Of a DNA stretch of 38,653 nt, positions 29,734 to 38,525 are shown piece by piece. The DNA comes from an uncultured Oscillospiraceae bacterium (GTDB taxonomy: Bacteria; Bacillota; Clostridia; Oscillospirales; Acutalibacteraceae): NCBI GenBank assembly GCA_900546265.1, contig URCA01000034.1:1-38653 (forward strand). Direction: 5' to 3'. Both the position numbers and the translations under genes were made by a program. Positions within the stretch are counted from its first letter, which is position 1. The number at the start of each line of letters is the position of its first letter. Below the pieces are notes generated by a model. The model ran no database searches, was not told the DNA's origin, and saw nothing but the letters and a program-made list of their open reading frames with translations.

Positions 29734-30423
29734 ATGAAACACGGTAAGAAGTATGTCGACAGCGCCAAGCTGATCGACCGCAATAACCTCTACGATGTTG
29801 CCGAGGCCCTTGACCTGACCGTCAAGACCGGCAAAGCCAAATTCGATGAAACCGTCGAAGTACACGTCAAGCTGGGCGTGGACAGCCGTCACGCCGACCA
29901 GCAAGTCCGTGGCGCGGTCGTGCTGCCGCACGGTACCGGCAAATCGGTGCGGGTGCTGGTGTTCGCCAAGGCGGACAAAGCGCAGGCCGCCACCGACGCC
30001 GGCGCTGAGTTTGTCGGCGCCGAAGAGCTGGTCGCCAAGATCCAGGGCGGCTGGATGGATTTCGACGTGGTCATCGCCAGCCCGGATATGATGGGCGTGG
30101 TGGGCCGCCTCGGTAAGGTGCTTGGCCCCCGCGGTCTGATGCCCAACCCCAAGGCCGGTACCGTTACCCCCGATGTGGCCAAGGCCGTTACCGACGCCAA
30201 GGCCGGTAAGATCGAGTACCGTCTGGATAAAACCAACATTATCCACTGTCCCATCGGCAAGGTGTCCTTCGGCGTGGAGAAGCTGCAGGAGAACTTCGAG
30301 ACCCTGCTGAGCGCCATCGTCCGCGCCAAGCCGGCGGCGGCCAAGGGCCAGTATATCCGCTCCTGCGTGGTGGCCTCCACCATGGGCCCTGGCGTGAAAA
30401 TCAACCCGGTGAAGGTTGGCTAA
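29734..30423 (+). CDS. rplA: 50S ribosomal protein L1
   Basis: Stalk protein that assists tRNA exit; also a translational repressor of its own operon in several bacteria. The 229 residues include the family core LPHGTGKSVRVLVFAK, ASPDMMGVVGRLGKVLGPRG, LMPNPKAGTVTPDVAKAV and the C-terminal SCVVASTMGPGVKINP. ATG 29734 follows GGGAGG by nine bases. It ends the rplK-rplA unit, and the L10 leader begins about 70 bases later. Confidence 0.98.
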   Translation: MKHGKKYVDSAKLIDRNNLYDVAEALDLTVKTGKAKFDETVEVHVKLGVDSRHADQQVRGAVVLPHGTGKSVRVLVFAKADKAQAATDAGAEFVGAEELVAKIQGGWMDFDVVIASPDMMGVVGRLGKVLGPRGLMPNPKAGTVTPDVAKAVTDAKAGKIEYRLDKTNIIHCPIGKVSFGVEKLQENFETLLSAIVRAKPAAAKGQYIRSCVVASTMGPGVKINPVKVG

Positions 30424-30455
30424 TCCCTCTTTTTGCCGAAAATGCAAAAAAGCAC

Positions 30456-30484
30456 TTGCAAAGCGGGACGCTTTGTGCTAATAT
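30456..30484 (+). promoter_or_regulatory. Promoter of rplJ-rplL
   Basis: TTGCAA (30456-30461), a 17-base spacer and TAATAT (30479-30484); an overlapping TATAAT two bases on is an alternative -10. It lies just ahead of the L10 leader. Confidence 0.6.
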
Positions 30485-30490
30485 AATTCA

Positions 30491-30642
30491 TGCTGTTCTT
30501 CCACAGACAGCAGGTGCGGGCGACCGCCTAACGGATGGAATCATCCGCCTGCCGAGGCAGAGAGCTTTAACCATCAGACGGCTGCGGCCGTGTTGAACGT
30601 GTTATCGCGCCCTTCCCGTGGATGAAGCGGGAAGGGCTTTTT
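30491..30642 (+). promoter_or_regulatory. Ribosomal protein L10 leader with terminator
   Basis: Autoregulatory mRNA leader to which the L10(L12)4 complex binds, favouring early termination. It has the characteristic AGACAGCAGGTGCGGGC and CCTGCCGAGGC segments of the Firmicutes L10 leader and ends in a strong terminator: GCCCTTCCCG (30609-30618) pairs with CGGGAAGGGC (30628-30637), then TTTTTA. The GGATG and CATCC pair at about 30533-30547 forms an inner helix. Class matches the known family of L10 leaders from memory. Confidence 0.92.
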
Positions 30643-30705
30643 ATTTGCCTTCAAAGAACGGCGGCAAGCCCCGCAAGGGCATCGGAAAATGGAGGTGAAT
30701 GGAAT

Positions 30706-31236
30706 TTGGCAAGCGAGAAGATTCTGCAACAGAAACAGGCATACGTCGAACAGCTGGCGGAGAAGCTGAACAGCTCGGTGGCCGGTGTGGTGGTAAGCTA
30801 CAAAGGCATTTCCGTGGCGGACGACACCATGCTGCGCCGCAAGATGCGGGAAGCCGGCGTGGAATATTCCGTCGTGAAGAACACCATGCTGCGCCGCGCC
30901 GCGGAAAAGGTCGGCCTCAACGAGCTGGACAGCGTGCTGGAAGGCTCCACCGCCCTGGCGGTCAGCGCCGGCGATCATGTGGCCGCTGCGAAAATCTTGT
31001 GCGAGTATGCTGAAAAGAACAAGAGCTTCGAAATCAAGGCCGGTTTTGTTGAGGGCAAGGTCATCAACAAGGCGGAGGTTGAGGAGCTGGCGAAAATGCC
31101 TCCCAAAGAGGTGTTGGTTGCCAAGGTGCTGGGCGGCTTGAACGCGCCCATTACCGGTTTTGTCGGCGTTCTTCATGCCAACCTGCGCGGTCTGGTGTGC
31201 GCCCTGAACGCTATCGCCGAGAAGCAGAGCGCCTAA
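30706..31236 (+). CDS. rplJ: 50S ribosomal protein L10
   Basis: Base of the L7/L12 stalk. The 176-residue product begins M(TTG)ASEKILQQKQAYVEQLA and has the family features SSVAGVVVSYKGISV, LRRKMREAGVEYSVVKNTML and LVCALNAIAEKQ at the C-terminal L12-binding helix. The TTG at 30706 is ten bases after GGAGG (30691-30695); no ATG with a ribosome site is nearby. It is regulated by the L10 leader just upstream. Confidence 0.97.
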   Translation: MASEKILQQKQAYVEQLAEKLNSSVAGVVVSYKGISVADDTMLRRKMREAGVEYSVVKNTMLRRAAEKVGLNELDSVLEGSTALAVSAGDHVAAAKILCEYAEKNKSFEIKAGFVEGKVINKAEVEELAKMPPKEVLVAKVLGGLNAPITGFVGVLHANLRGLVCALNAIAEKQSA

Positions 31237-31293
31237 ACAAGGGGTCTGCGCCCCAATCATCAAGAAAAAATAAAGTAAATGGAGGATTTACAC

Positions 31294-31671
31294 ATGTCTG
31301 ATAAAGTTTTGAAATTGATCGAAGACGTCAAAGCCCTGACCGTTCTGGAGCTGTCCGAACTGGTGAAAGCCCTGGAAGAGGAATTCGGCGTGTCCGCCGC
31401 CGCCCCCGTGGCCGTGGCCGCTGCCGCTGCCGCTCCCGCTGCTGCCGCTGCGGAAGAGAAGACCGAGTTCGACGTGATCCTGGCGGAAGCCGGCGCTGAG
31501 AAGATCAAGGTCATCAAGGTTGTCCGCGAGATCACCGGCCTGGGCCTGAAGGAAGCCAAGGATCTGGTTGACGGCGCTCCGAAGCCCATCAAGGAAGGCG
31601 TGTCCAAGGACGATGCCGATTCCATCAAAGCGAAGCTGGAAGAAGTCGGCGCGAAAGTCGAAGTCAAATAA
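31294..31671 (+). CDS. rplL: 50S ribosomal protein L7/L12
   Basis: Multi-copy stalk protein that recruits translational GTPases. The 125 residues include the N-terminal dimerisation helix, an Ala-rich hinge (about 41-57) and the C-terminal domain EKTEFDVILAEAGAEKIKVI with GLGLKEAKDLVDGAPKPIKE. ATG 31294 follows GGAGG by eight bases. Last gene of the operon. Confidence 0.98.
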   Translation: MSDKVLKLIEDVKALTVLELSELVKALEEEFGVSAAAPVAVAAAAAAPAAAAAEEKTEFDVILAEAGAEKIKVIKVVREITGLGLKEAKDLVDGAPKPIKEGVSKDDADSIKAKLEEVGAKVEVK

Positions 31672-31688
31672 GGTTTGCGCAAATAGAA

Positions 31689-31725
31689 AAGGGTGGTATC
31701 GGGAAATCGATACCACCCTTTTTGT
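31689..31725 (+). terminator. Terminator of rplJ-rplL
   Basis: AAGGGTGGTATCG (31689-31701) pairs with CGATACCACCCTT (31708-31720) around GGAAAT, followed by TTTG. Confidence 0.93.
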
Positions 31726-31745
31726 ATATGCCGGCCGCGCCGGTG

Positions 31746-32783
31746 TCATACGACGGCGTTTTCCAGGATAGAAAACGTTCGGCTTTCGCAGTCGATTTGT
31801 GCCAGGGCCCCGTAAGGGATGACGCACTTCGGCTCGCAGTGCCCAAAGCTGAGATTGGTCAGTACCGGCAAGGCTTCCCGGCCATATTCTTTCAGTACGG
31901 TTCGGATTTCCACGGCGTATTCCTCTCTGTAGGCCTCCTCATAGGGCTTGCCCCAGACCATGCCGTGAATTCGATCAAGGAGGCCCATCGCCCCCAAGGA
32001 GCGAAGCATATAACGCACGGCCTTCGGCACCGGCTTTTCCTCGCTGGTCTCCAAGAACAGGATGGCGCCGTTGAAATCCTCCGGATCTGGAAACAGCGGT
32101 GTTCCCCGCAGCCAGTCGAAAACCTCCAGACAGCCGCCTAGCAGCCGTCCTGTGACCGTTCCGCTTCCCTGCAGCAGCCGGTAGCCGCCGTTGGGCTGAA
32201 ACCGCCGGGCTGTTTTCTGGTTCTCGATATCCCAGCGAAGGAATTCCGCCGTCCACTCTCCGGCCGGTTCCACCTGGCCGAGGGGTTCCGGGGAAAACAA
32301 GGCCTTTTTCACCCACTTTTCCGTATAAGCGGGCAGTCGGAGGTTTTCAGCGAAATCCGAGAGAACTGCTGGGCCGTAGAAGCTGGAAAGACCGGCCTTC
32401 CAGCACATCAAATGGTTGACGGTGGTGTCGGAATACCCCATAAAAATTTTGGGATGGCGGCGGATGACAGCGAAGTCGATATACGGCAGCAGCCGGATGG
32501 TCTCCTCCCCGCCGATGCAGCAGAAAATCGCCTGGATACACGGATCGGTGAAGGCCTGCATCAGATCGGCTGCCCGCTCCTGCGGGTGCTCGTAGGCATA
32601 GGCGGTTCCGGCGAGGGTGTGCGGCATTTCCACTACACGGAGGCCGAACCGTGCTTCCAGCCGGGCCTTCCCCTGCTGGTAACGCCACAGGATATTTTCG
32701 TCCCCCGCCCCGCCCCAAGACAGGCTGACCGTGGCGACAATGTCCCCCGGTCGAAGCCGCGGAGGTTTGATAAGAGATGGCAA
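31746..32783 (-). CDS. S66-family peptidase, LD-carboxypeptidase/MccF-like
   Basis: Serine peptidase of the S66 family: either trims the terminal D-amino acid from murein tetrapeptides or, like MccF, cleaves the acyl-adenylate bond of microcin C-type antibiotics. The 345-residue product has the predicted triad Ser118 (GYSDTT), Glu245 (FLETSEE) and His315 (FGHCEP), close in spacing to E. coli MccF (Ser118, Glu243, His311 from memory). The start is TTG at 32783, with GGTGAGG a few bases before it. It follows the lipoprotein gene by 20 bases on the same strand and is probably cotranscribed. Function needs a distinguishing alignment; I lean to MccF-like by length and triad spacing. Confidence 0.85.
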   Translation of the reverse strand: MPSLIKPPRLRPGDIVATVSLSWGGAGDENILWRYQQGKARLEARFGLRVVEMPHTLAGTAYAYEHPQERAADLMQAFTDPCIQAIFCCIGGEETIRLLPYIDFAVIRRHPKIFMGYSDTTVNHLMCWKAGLSSFYGPAVLSDFAENLRLPAYTEKWVKKALFSPEPLGQVEPAGEWTAEFLRWDIENQKTARRFQPNGGYRLLQGSGTVTGRLLGGCLEVFDWLRGTPLFPDPEDFNGAILFLETSEEKPVPKAVRYMLRSLGAMGLLDRIHGMVWGKPYEEAYREEYAVEIRTVLKEYGREALPVLTNLSFGHCEPKCVIPYGALAQIDCESRTFSILENAVV

Positions 32784-32803
32784 GGCGCCTCACCGCCCTT
32801 TCT

Positions 32804-33700
32804 TTATGGACGCGCAGTCTTTTGATAAATCAGCAGGGTAATCCCGGCCGTCAGGGTGACAACGCCCACCAACAGGAACACCAGCGGCCAGATCCGTTCA
32901 AAGGCCGAACGGCTCTCCGCTTCTGCGACAGACGGATCCGCGGCCGCGCTGGGGGAGGTGCCGACTGTGGGATCTGTGGCCCGCGTGCCTGTCGGCGGTG
33001 TTTCCTGCGTCGTGGTGGTCGGCTTTTTTGTCTGCCGTGTGGGGGGCTTTGCGGCGCTTGATGTGGTGGCCGGCTTTGTCGCTTTCGTGGTGGGCTTTTC
33101 CGTCTTTTTGGCAGTCGTCCTCTTGGTGGTGGCGCCGGAGGGCGGCGCTGTGACAGAGAAAACGCCCTCTACCGGCAGGGATATGGAGGCGGTTTTGCTG
33201 AACGTGAAAACACCATAATAATAATCGATGCGCAAGGTATCCGTGGGGGATTCAAAACCAACCCGCAGTACGAGGGTGACGGTATCCCCCTCCCGGCTGA
33301 CCTCGATTTCGCTGTCTTCCGGAGCCTCCCGGCCGCTCTCCCCCGCCGCGCTATAGAAATGGAAGCGATTGAAGGACGGTTCGGTAGCATCCTTATGGAG
33401 CTCGTAGGTAAACGTGATAGCGATCTGTTGACGGATGGTGATCGGCTTCGTTTTGGCCTCCCCGTCGGAATTCACGCCGTCATCCAGCTCCCAAATCTGT
33501 TCTTCATCGGAGTACACGGCGGCGCCTACCGGCGTTAAGGACAGCAGGAGGTCGCCGGTGTCCATGTCGTATACGTGGATGGTTTCGCCCGCCTCGTAAA
33601 TTTTATCCCGCGGATAATCGGTTTGCACAGAGGGTTCACAGCCGGCCAGAAGCAGGCAGCAAAGGGCCGCCATTATAAAGAGAATACCGGTTCGTTTCAT
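32804..33700 (-). CDS. Lipoprotein with Thr/Lys-rich stalk and C-terminal membrane helix
   Basis: Not recognised. The 298-residue product has a signal peptide with lipobox LLLAGC (Cys21), an extracytoplasmic domain of about 160 residues (motifs IHVYDMDTGDLLLSLTPVGA, IWELDDGVN, FTYELHKDATEPSFNRFHFY), a Thr/Lys/Pro-rich stalk (about 187-250), and a C-terminal hydrophobic helix (about 270-292) with a short basic end. Having both a lipid anchor site and a C-terminal anchor is unusual. ATG 33700 follows AAGGAGG by six bases. It leads an operon with the S66 peptidase, 20 bases apart. Role unknown; surface sensing or wall association would be a guess. Confidence 0.8.
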   Translation of the reverse strand: MKRTGILFIMAALCCLLLAGCEPSVQTDYPRDKIYEAGETIHVYDMDTGDLLLSLTPVGAAVYSDEEQIWELDDGVNSDGEAKTKPITIRQQIAITFTYELHKDATEPSFNRFHFYSAAGESGREAPEDSEIEVSREGDTVTLVLRVGFESPTDTLRIDYYYGVFTFSKTASISLPVEGVFSVTAPPSGATTKRTTAKKTEKPTTKATKPATTSSAAKPPTRQTKKPTTTTQETPPTGTRATDPTVGTSPSAAADPSVAEAESRSAFERIWPLVFLLVGVVTLTAGITLLIYQKTARP

Positions 33701-33746
33701 ACTCTTCCTCCTTGCCGTGTGGGCTCTCGCACGTCCTGACCACCAC

Positions 33747-33775
33747 AGTATAGGTGCGGGCGGGGTCGATTACAA
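33747..33775 (-). promoter_or_regulatory. Promoter of the lipoprotein-S66 operon
   Basis: On the minus strand TTGTAA (33770-33775), 17 bases and TATACT (33747-33752), 47 bases before the lipoprotein ATG. Confidence 0.65.
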
Positions 33776-33851
33776 GGATTCCTACAAAACTGTTACCGGG
33801 AAAGACAACATTGTAAAACATACGTGGTGGAATTTCACAGTAGGAACCGGT

Positions 33852-36800
33852 CTAGTCCAGGATATCCAACAGCAGTTCGGGCGTCAGGAGGGCTGGCTGG
33901 CCGGTCTCCTCCCGGATGACCGATTCCGCCAGTTCCCGCTTGTTTTCCTGCAGCAGCAGGATTTTTTCCTCCAGGGTATCCTTGGCGATCAGGCGGTACA
34001 CCTGCACCGGATTGACTTGGCCGATGCGATAGGCGCGATCGGTGGCCTGGTTCTGGGCGGCTACGTTCCACCAGGGGTCGTAATGGATAACGATGTCCGC
34101 GCCGGTCAGGTTCAGCCCCGTCCCTCCCGCTTTCAGGGAGATAAGGAAAACCTGGGTGCCGTCCCGGTTGAAGCTGTCCACCATGGCGGCGCGCTTTTCC
34201 TTGGAGGTGGAGCCCTGCAGCAGGAAATAGGACAGCCCCTCCCTGTCCAGAGCGTCGGCCAGGATGGCCAGCATGGAGGTGAACTGGGAGAACAGCAACA
34301 CCTTGTGGCCGGTTTCCGACGCTTCCCGCAGCAGCTCCATGCAGGTGTCCAGCTTGCAGCTGCCGCCGGTATAGTCGTCGTAGCAGAGGGCGGGATGACA
34401 GCATAACTGCCGCAGACGGGTCAGCATGGCCAGGATGGTCATCCGGCTGGCCTGAAAGCCGCCCTCCTCCATCTGCCGGGCCAAATCCCGCTTGATCTGC
34501 GCGGCGTTGGCCAGATAGAGCTGTCGCTGCTCGGTCTCCATGGTGGTGGCCAGAACGCTTTCCGTCTTGGGCGGCAGCTCCTTGAGAACGTCCCGCTTGA
34601 GCCGCCGCAGGATGAAGGGGCCGGTCATTTTGGACAGCCTATCCAGCGCCTGGCGGGAGCCGTTTTTCACAATGGGGCTTTCCAGCCGCTCGCGGAACCG
34701 GCTGTACGGATAGAGGAAGCCGGGCATGAGAAAATCGAATATGCTCCACAGCTCGCTCAGGCGGTTTTCGATGGGGGTGCCGGTCAGGGCGAACCGCTGC
34801 CGGCTGCGGATCGCCTTAACCGCCTTGGCGTTCTGGGTGTTGTGGTTTTTGATGACCTGTGCCTCGTCCAGAATGTGATAACGGAATTCCTTGGCGGCGT
34901 ACCGTTCGATGTCCCGCTTGAGCAAATCGTAGGAGGTGACGACTACGTCGTATCCGGCCGTCCGGCGCAGGGAGGCCGCCCGCTGTTCCGCATCCCCGAG
35001 AATGGGCAGAACGGTCAGCTGAGGGGCGAAGCGGCGGATTTCGCTTTCCCAGTTGAGCACCAGGGAAGCGGGGCATACCACCAAAGAGGGCAGATCGTTG
35101 CCCTCCTCCCGGGCGTTCAGCAGCAGGGCGATAACCTGCAGGGTCTTGCCCAGTCCCATGTCGTCGGCCAATATCCCGCCGAATCCCGCGGTTTCCATGG
35201 TTTTCAGCCAGCGGTAGCCGGTTTTCTGATAGTTCCGCAGAACGGGGGACAGCGCGGCCGGCACGGGGTAATCGCTGTCCGCCACCGCTTTCATGTTTTT
35301 GATAAGGCTCTTAAAGCCGGAGTCCCGCTGGTAATGGATGGTCTCCTGCTCCCGGAGCACCTTGTCCAGATACATGGCCCGGTATTTGGGCACCCGGATC
35401 CGCCCGGTGCGCAGCTCCGCGTCGGTCAGGGCGAGCCCATCGGCCATTTCCGCCAGCCCCGCCAGCGCGTTGTCATCCAGCTGGATGAAGGAGCCGGTGC
35501 GCAGCCGGTGGTATTTCTTGTTCTGCCGGTAGCTGTCCAGCACCCGGCTGAGCTCGTCGATATCCAGGCCGCCCACGTCAAAATCCAGCAGCAGATCGCT
35601 GTCCAGGCTCACGCCGACCGAGACCTTGGGAGGCGGCATGAGGCCGATTTTTTTAAATCCATCGGTGGCGTACACCACCGCAATCCGCTCGATATCCTCC
35701 ACGCCCCCGGCCACAAAGCGGTAAATCTGCTCCTCGTCCCCGTGAAAGAGCAGACGCCCGTCCTCCGGCCGGAAGGAGGTGAAATATTTTTGCAGGATCA
35801 GCCGAGCCTTCAGCTCGCCCAGCCGATCACGAAAGGGGGCCGTCGGCCCTTCCGCGTACGGATTGAACACATCGTCTCCGTACCGGCATTCCAGCCGGGC
35901 GGTGATGGTTTCCGCGTCCGGCGCGTCCAGATAAACGGCGCATTCCAGCGCACGGGGCTGGTAGGGCTCCAGACCGTCGGTGTCACCCTCCAGCCGGATA
36001 TAGGGGCGGATGACCGGCAGCACCGATGCGCAGAAGGCGGGCAAATCGTCCCCAGCGATAAACAGGCCGTTCTGCGCGGTCTGGATGGTGGAAATCCACT
36101 CGGTCATGTGGCTGGCGTAATCCTCCGCGCAGCGGTAGAGCCGGGTGCCGTGCAGGACGTAGAAGTGGGCCGCGCCCTGGATGCTGCCCGCGTCCTCGGT
36201 GCGCAGCAGCAGCCCGCCGCCCTCCTCCGGCGCGTGCACCTGGATGGTCAGCGGCGGGTTTTCATCCATCAGCCGGATGGAGCGCACCCGGCCGTTTTCC
36301 CGGAAATCCACACAGGATCCAGCGTACAGCTCAAAAAAGCGGTCAAACCCGCCCGGCGACAAAGGCAGCTCCTTGCCCAGGCGGGTGTTCCCATAGACCT
36401 TGAGGATCTCCTGCTGGGCCTGCAAATCTTCGAACTCCCGCAGCAGAAACCGCAGCAGGGGGCGGGATTCCTCCGTGAAGCTGGAGGGATGGTGCACGAA
36501 CCGGAGCAGCTTGCCGTATTCCGCCGTGGCGCCGGAGGCCATATCCGAGCAGAAGCGGGCGATGTCCTTGAGGACGTAGGGCCGCCGGGTTCCCAGGGAA
36601 AAGCTCAGCCGCGGCCGCCGGTACAGCAGCTCGAGCACCGGGGTCAGCGCTACCTTGTCCGCGTCATCGGAGGTCTGCGCCACCAGCTCAGCGGCCTCCC
36701 GGGCCAGATAGGTCTCCACCATCCGGCGGGCCGCGTCGTCCGAGCGGGCTGGCCCCTTGCCGGCCGGGGCGGCGGAATAGGTCCGCCCGCCCATATCCTC

Positions 36801-37097
36801 GTAATATTTATGCACCAGCAGGGCCACAATGTGCCGGCAGGCCCCGCTGTCCGGGCGAAAACCCGGGCAGTCGCAGGTCATATACGCCATGGTTCCCTCG
36901 GCGGATAATCCCACCTCCACGTGGCAGCGCCTGCCGGCGTTTTCCTCCACATTGGCGCTCAGATACTCGTCAAACAGCGGGTTTGCCAACCGGGCAATGT
37001 CCAATACCTTCCCGCTGCTGTTCAGGGACGTCCCCTTCAAGTAGGCCTGCCGGCCGTCCGCCAGCTCGCCGATTTTTTTCAGTGAAAACAGAGGCAT
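33852..37097 (-). CDS. SNF2-family DNA helicase with N-terminal SWIM zinc finger
   Basis: Predicted DNA-translocating ATPase that remodels protein-DNA complexes. In 1081 residues it has a SWIM finger (C75, C77, C87, H89 in CDCPGF and CRHIVALL), a bacterial SNF2-associated middle region of about 500 residues, and the two RecA-like domains: Walker A DDMGLGKT near 644-651, DEAQ near 742, LTGTPIENRLSELWSIFDFL, then LLFSQFTSMLAIL, SLKAGGTGLNL and QATDRAYRIGQ near 1013. I chose ATG 37097 (MPLFSLKKIGEL) because GGTGAGG and GGGGAGG lie upstream and the good promoter at 37134-37162 overlaps the first codons of the longer frame. It is monocistronic. Members occur in many Firmicutes, sometimes in defence islands, but nothing nearby suggests that here. 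Confidence 0.93.
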   Translation of the reverse strand: MPLFSLKKIGELADGRQAYLKGTSLNSSGKVLDIARLANPLFDEYLSANVEENAGRRCHVEVGLSAEGTMAYMTCDCPGFRPDSGACRHIVALLVHKYYEDMGGRTYSAAPAGKGPARSDDAARRMVETYLAREAAELVAQTSDDADKVALTPVLELLYRRPRLSFSLGTRRPYVLKDIARFCSDMASGATAEYGKLLRFVHHPSSFTEESRPLLRFLLREFEDLQAQQEILKVYGNTRLGKELPLSPGGFDRFFELYAGSCVDFRENGRVRSIRLMDENPPLTIQVHAPEEGGGLLLRTEDAGSIQGAAHFYVLHGTRLYRCAEDYASHMTEWISTIQTAQNGLFIAGDDLPAFCASVLPVIRPYIRLEGDTDGLEPYQPRALECAVYLDAPDAETITARLECRYGDDVFNPYAEGPTAPFRDRLGELKARLILQKYFTSFRPEDGRLLFHGDEEQIYRFVAGGVEDIERIAVVYATDGFKKIGLMPPPKVSVGVSLDSDLLLDFDVGGLDIDELSRVLDSYRQNKKYHRLRTGSFIQLDDNALAGLAEMADGLALTDAELRTGRIRVPKYRAMYLDKVLREQETIHYQRDSGFKSLIKNMKAVADSDYPVPAALSPVLRNYQKTGYRWLKTMETAGFGGILADDMGLGKTLQVIALLLNAREEGNDLPSLVVCPASLVLNWESEIRRFAPQLTVLPILGDAEQRAASLRRTAGYDVVVTSYDLLKRDIERYAAKEFRYHILDEAQVIKNHNTQNAKAVKAIRSRQRFALTGTPIENRLSELWSIFDFLMPGFLYPYSRFRERLESPIVKNGSRQALDRLSKMTGPFILRRLKRDVLKELPPKTESVLATTMETEQRQLYLANAAQIKRDLARQMEEGGFQASRMTILAMLTRLRQLCCHPALCYDDYTGGSCKLDTCMELLREASETGHKVLLFSQFTSMLAILADALDREGLSYFLLQGSTSKEKRAAMVDSFNRDGTQVFLISLKAGGTGLNLTGADIVIHYDPWWNVAAQNQATDRAYRIGQVNPVQVYRLIAKDTLEEKILLLQENKRELAESVIREETGQPALLTPELLLDILD

Positions 37098-37133
37098 AAC
37101 CCTCACCGCCTCCCCGCGATACCGTATCTTTTC

Positions 37134-37162
37134 AGTATACCCCAAAACCCGGCCGCCGTAAA
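37134..37162 (-). promoter_or_regulatory. Promoter of the SNF2 helicase gene
   Basis: On the minus strand TTTACG (37157-37162), 17 bases and TATACT (37134-37139). Its position inside the longest possible frame supports the internal start at 37097. Confidence 0.6.
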
Positions 37163-37182
37163 GGGCGAAAACGCAAACAAAG

Positions 37183-37214
37183 AAAAGCCTGCGGCGTCTG
37201 AACCGCAGGCTTTT
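37183..37214 (-). terminator. Terminator of the lysozyme gene
   Basis: AAAAGCCTGCGG (37183-37194) pairs with CCGCAGGCTTTT (37203-37214) around CGTCTGAA, four bases downstream of the stop codon, with a T run on the minus strand. Confidence 0.92.
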
Positions 37215-37217
37215 GCG

Positions 37218-38483
37218 CTATTTCAGGTGGTTCCAGCCGCCGTCCCGGATGATCTTGGCGTAGTCCTTCAGTCCGATGTTGCGGTCTATGTTCCCGGCGA
37301 TGCCAGCAACGGCGCCTTTGCTGGTATACTGCCATATCGTATACGGTACCGGATAGGTGACAGTGGTGTTATACTGCGCCAGCCAGATGTCGTATTTCTC
37401 CTTCAGCCGCGCGGGTTCCATGTTGCTGGTGGCCCAGCTGGCCCCCGTATACACCATGGGATAATATCCCGCCGCCTTGATGGCGTCGCAGAACGCGATG
37501 GCGATATCGGTGCACAGTGTCTTCTTACCTACCAGCGCCTGGGTGCGCGCCTCCTTGTCGGGCGGGTTTTCCATGTCGATGACCACCGGATAAGTGACGG
37601 CGTATCCCTTGATCCGGTCGAGGACATATTGGGCTTCTTCCTTGGCTTCCGCCACGTTGATTGCCTGGGAAAAGAAATACACGCCGCGATCCACGCCGGC
37701 GGCGATAGAGCCCTTCATGTTGGCTTCATATTTGGCGTCGGTGAACATGGTGCCGGCCGTTCCCCAGCCCCGGGCGCCCAGGCGGATAAAGGCAAAATCC
37801 ACGCCGTCCGCCTTCACCTGGTTCCAGTTGATGTCCCCCTGATACGTGGACACGTCGATGCCGACCTTCGACGATAGGGCCCCGTCCTTGTCAAAGTAAT
37901 ACTTGGCTTTGCCGATGTCCTGATAGCCGGTCAACTTTTTACCGTTCAGATAATAATATGTCTGGCCGCCCGCCGTATGCCAGCCGGTGCTGGGGGGCGG
38001 CGACGTGGTGGGCGGGGCCGTGGACGCTGTGGTGCCGGCGGAGCCGGTCACCGTCGTGACGGTTCCCTTGGTGGTGGTTGTGGTGGTGCCGGCGGTGGTG
38101 GAGGGCGGCAGCGTGACGTCCGGCAGGGTGGAAACCGGCGTTTCCGGCTCTTCCTCTTTTTCCTCCTCCTTAGGCCGCTGCGGGTCATCCGGCGGCGCGA
38201 CGGCTTTGGTGGTGCGGGTGGTCCGCGTCGTGCTTTTCTTGGAGCCTGTGGTCTCACCCACGGTGGTGGAATCCGACGTACCGGTCTCGGGGCCGGTGGT
38301 GTCGGTCGCTGTGGTGGAATCGCCGCTGTCCGGCGCGGTCGCCACACCGGAGCTTTCCGCGCTTTCCGGCGGGCCCAGATGCCACTCGTCCGTGGGGCGC
38401 GCCGCGGCGCCGCAGCCGGTCATGCCGGCCAGCAGGCAGACCGCCAGCCCTAAGGACAAGCTCTTGCGGAACGTATATCTCAT
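37218..38483 (-). CDS. GH25 lysozyme lipoprotein with cell-wall-binding repeat
   Basis: Predicted muramidase cleaving the glycan strand of peptidoglycan. The 421-residue product has a lipobox LTGC-like site MTGC (Cys24), a Thr/Ser/Pro/Glu-rich stalk (about 30-165), one choline-binding-like repeat (GWHTAGGQTYYYLNGKKL, followed by YYFDKDGALSS) at about 168-205, and a GH25 domain from about 206 to the end with IDVSTYQGDINW (Asp210), VVIDMENPP (Asp303, Glu305) and WLAQYN with IWQYTSKG. ATG 38483 lies 12 bases after AAGGAAGGA, a long spacing. It is monocistronic. A lipid-anchored lysozyme with a wall repeat would act on the cell's own wall, for example in growth or daughter separation, rather than being secreted. 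Confidence 0.92.
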   Translation of the reverse strand: MRYTFRKSLSLGLAVCLLAGMTGCGAAARPTDEWHLGPPESAESSGVATAPDSGDSTTATDTTGPETGTSDSTTVGETTGSKKSTTRTTRTTKAVAPPDDPQRPKEEEKEEEPETPVSTLPDVTLPPSTTAGTTTTTTKGTVTTVTGSAGTTASTAPPTTSPPPSTGWHTAGGQTYYYLNGKKLTGYQDIGKAKYYFDKDGALSSKVGIDVSTYQGDINWNQVKADGVDFAFIRLGARGWGTAGTMFTDAKYEANMKGSIAAGVDRGVYFFSQAINVAEAKEEAQYVLDRIKGYAVTYPVVIDMENPPDKEARTQALVGKKTLCTDIAIAFCDAIKAAGYYPMVYTGASWATSNMEPARLKEKYDIWLAQYNTTVTYPVPYTIWQYTSKGAVAGIAGNIDRNIGLKDYAKIIRDGGWNHLK

Positions 38484-38525
38484 GCAGGCCAAATCCTTCC
38501 TTGTGTCAAAATTGAATGGATATTC

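Noticed and set aside
34842..36908. 688-codon plus-strand frame opposite the SNF2 helicase gene
   Set aside because: Antisense shadow of the helicase; no motifs.
31746..37145. Anti-phage defence island from SNF2 helicase, lipoprotein and S66 peptidase
   Set aside because: No nuclease, methyltransferase, toxin or other defence partner; SNF2-SWIM proteins are common housekeeping-like genes in Firmicutes.
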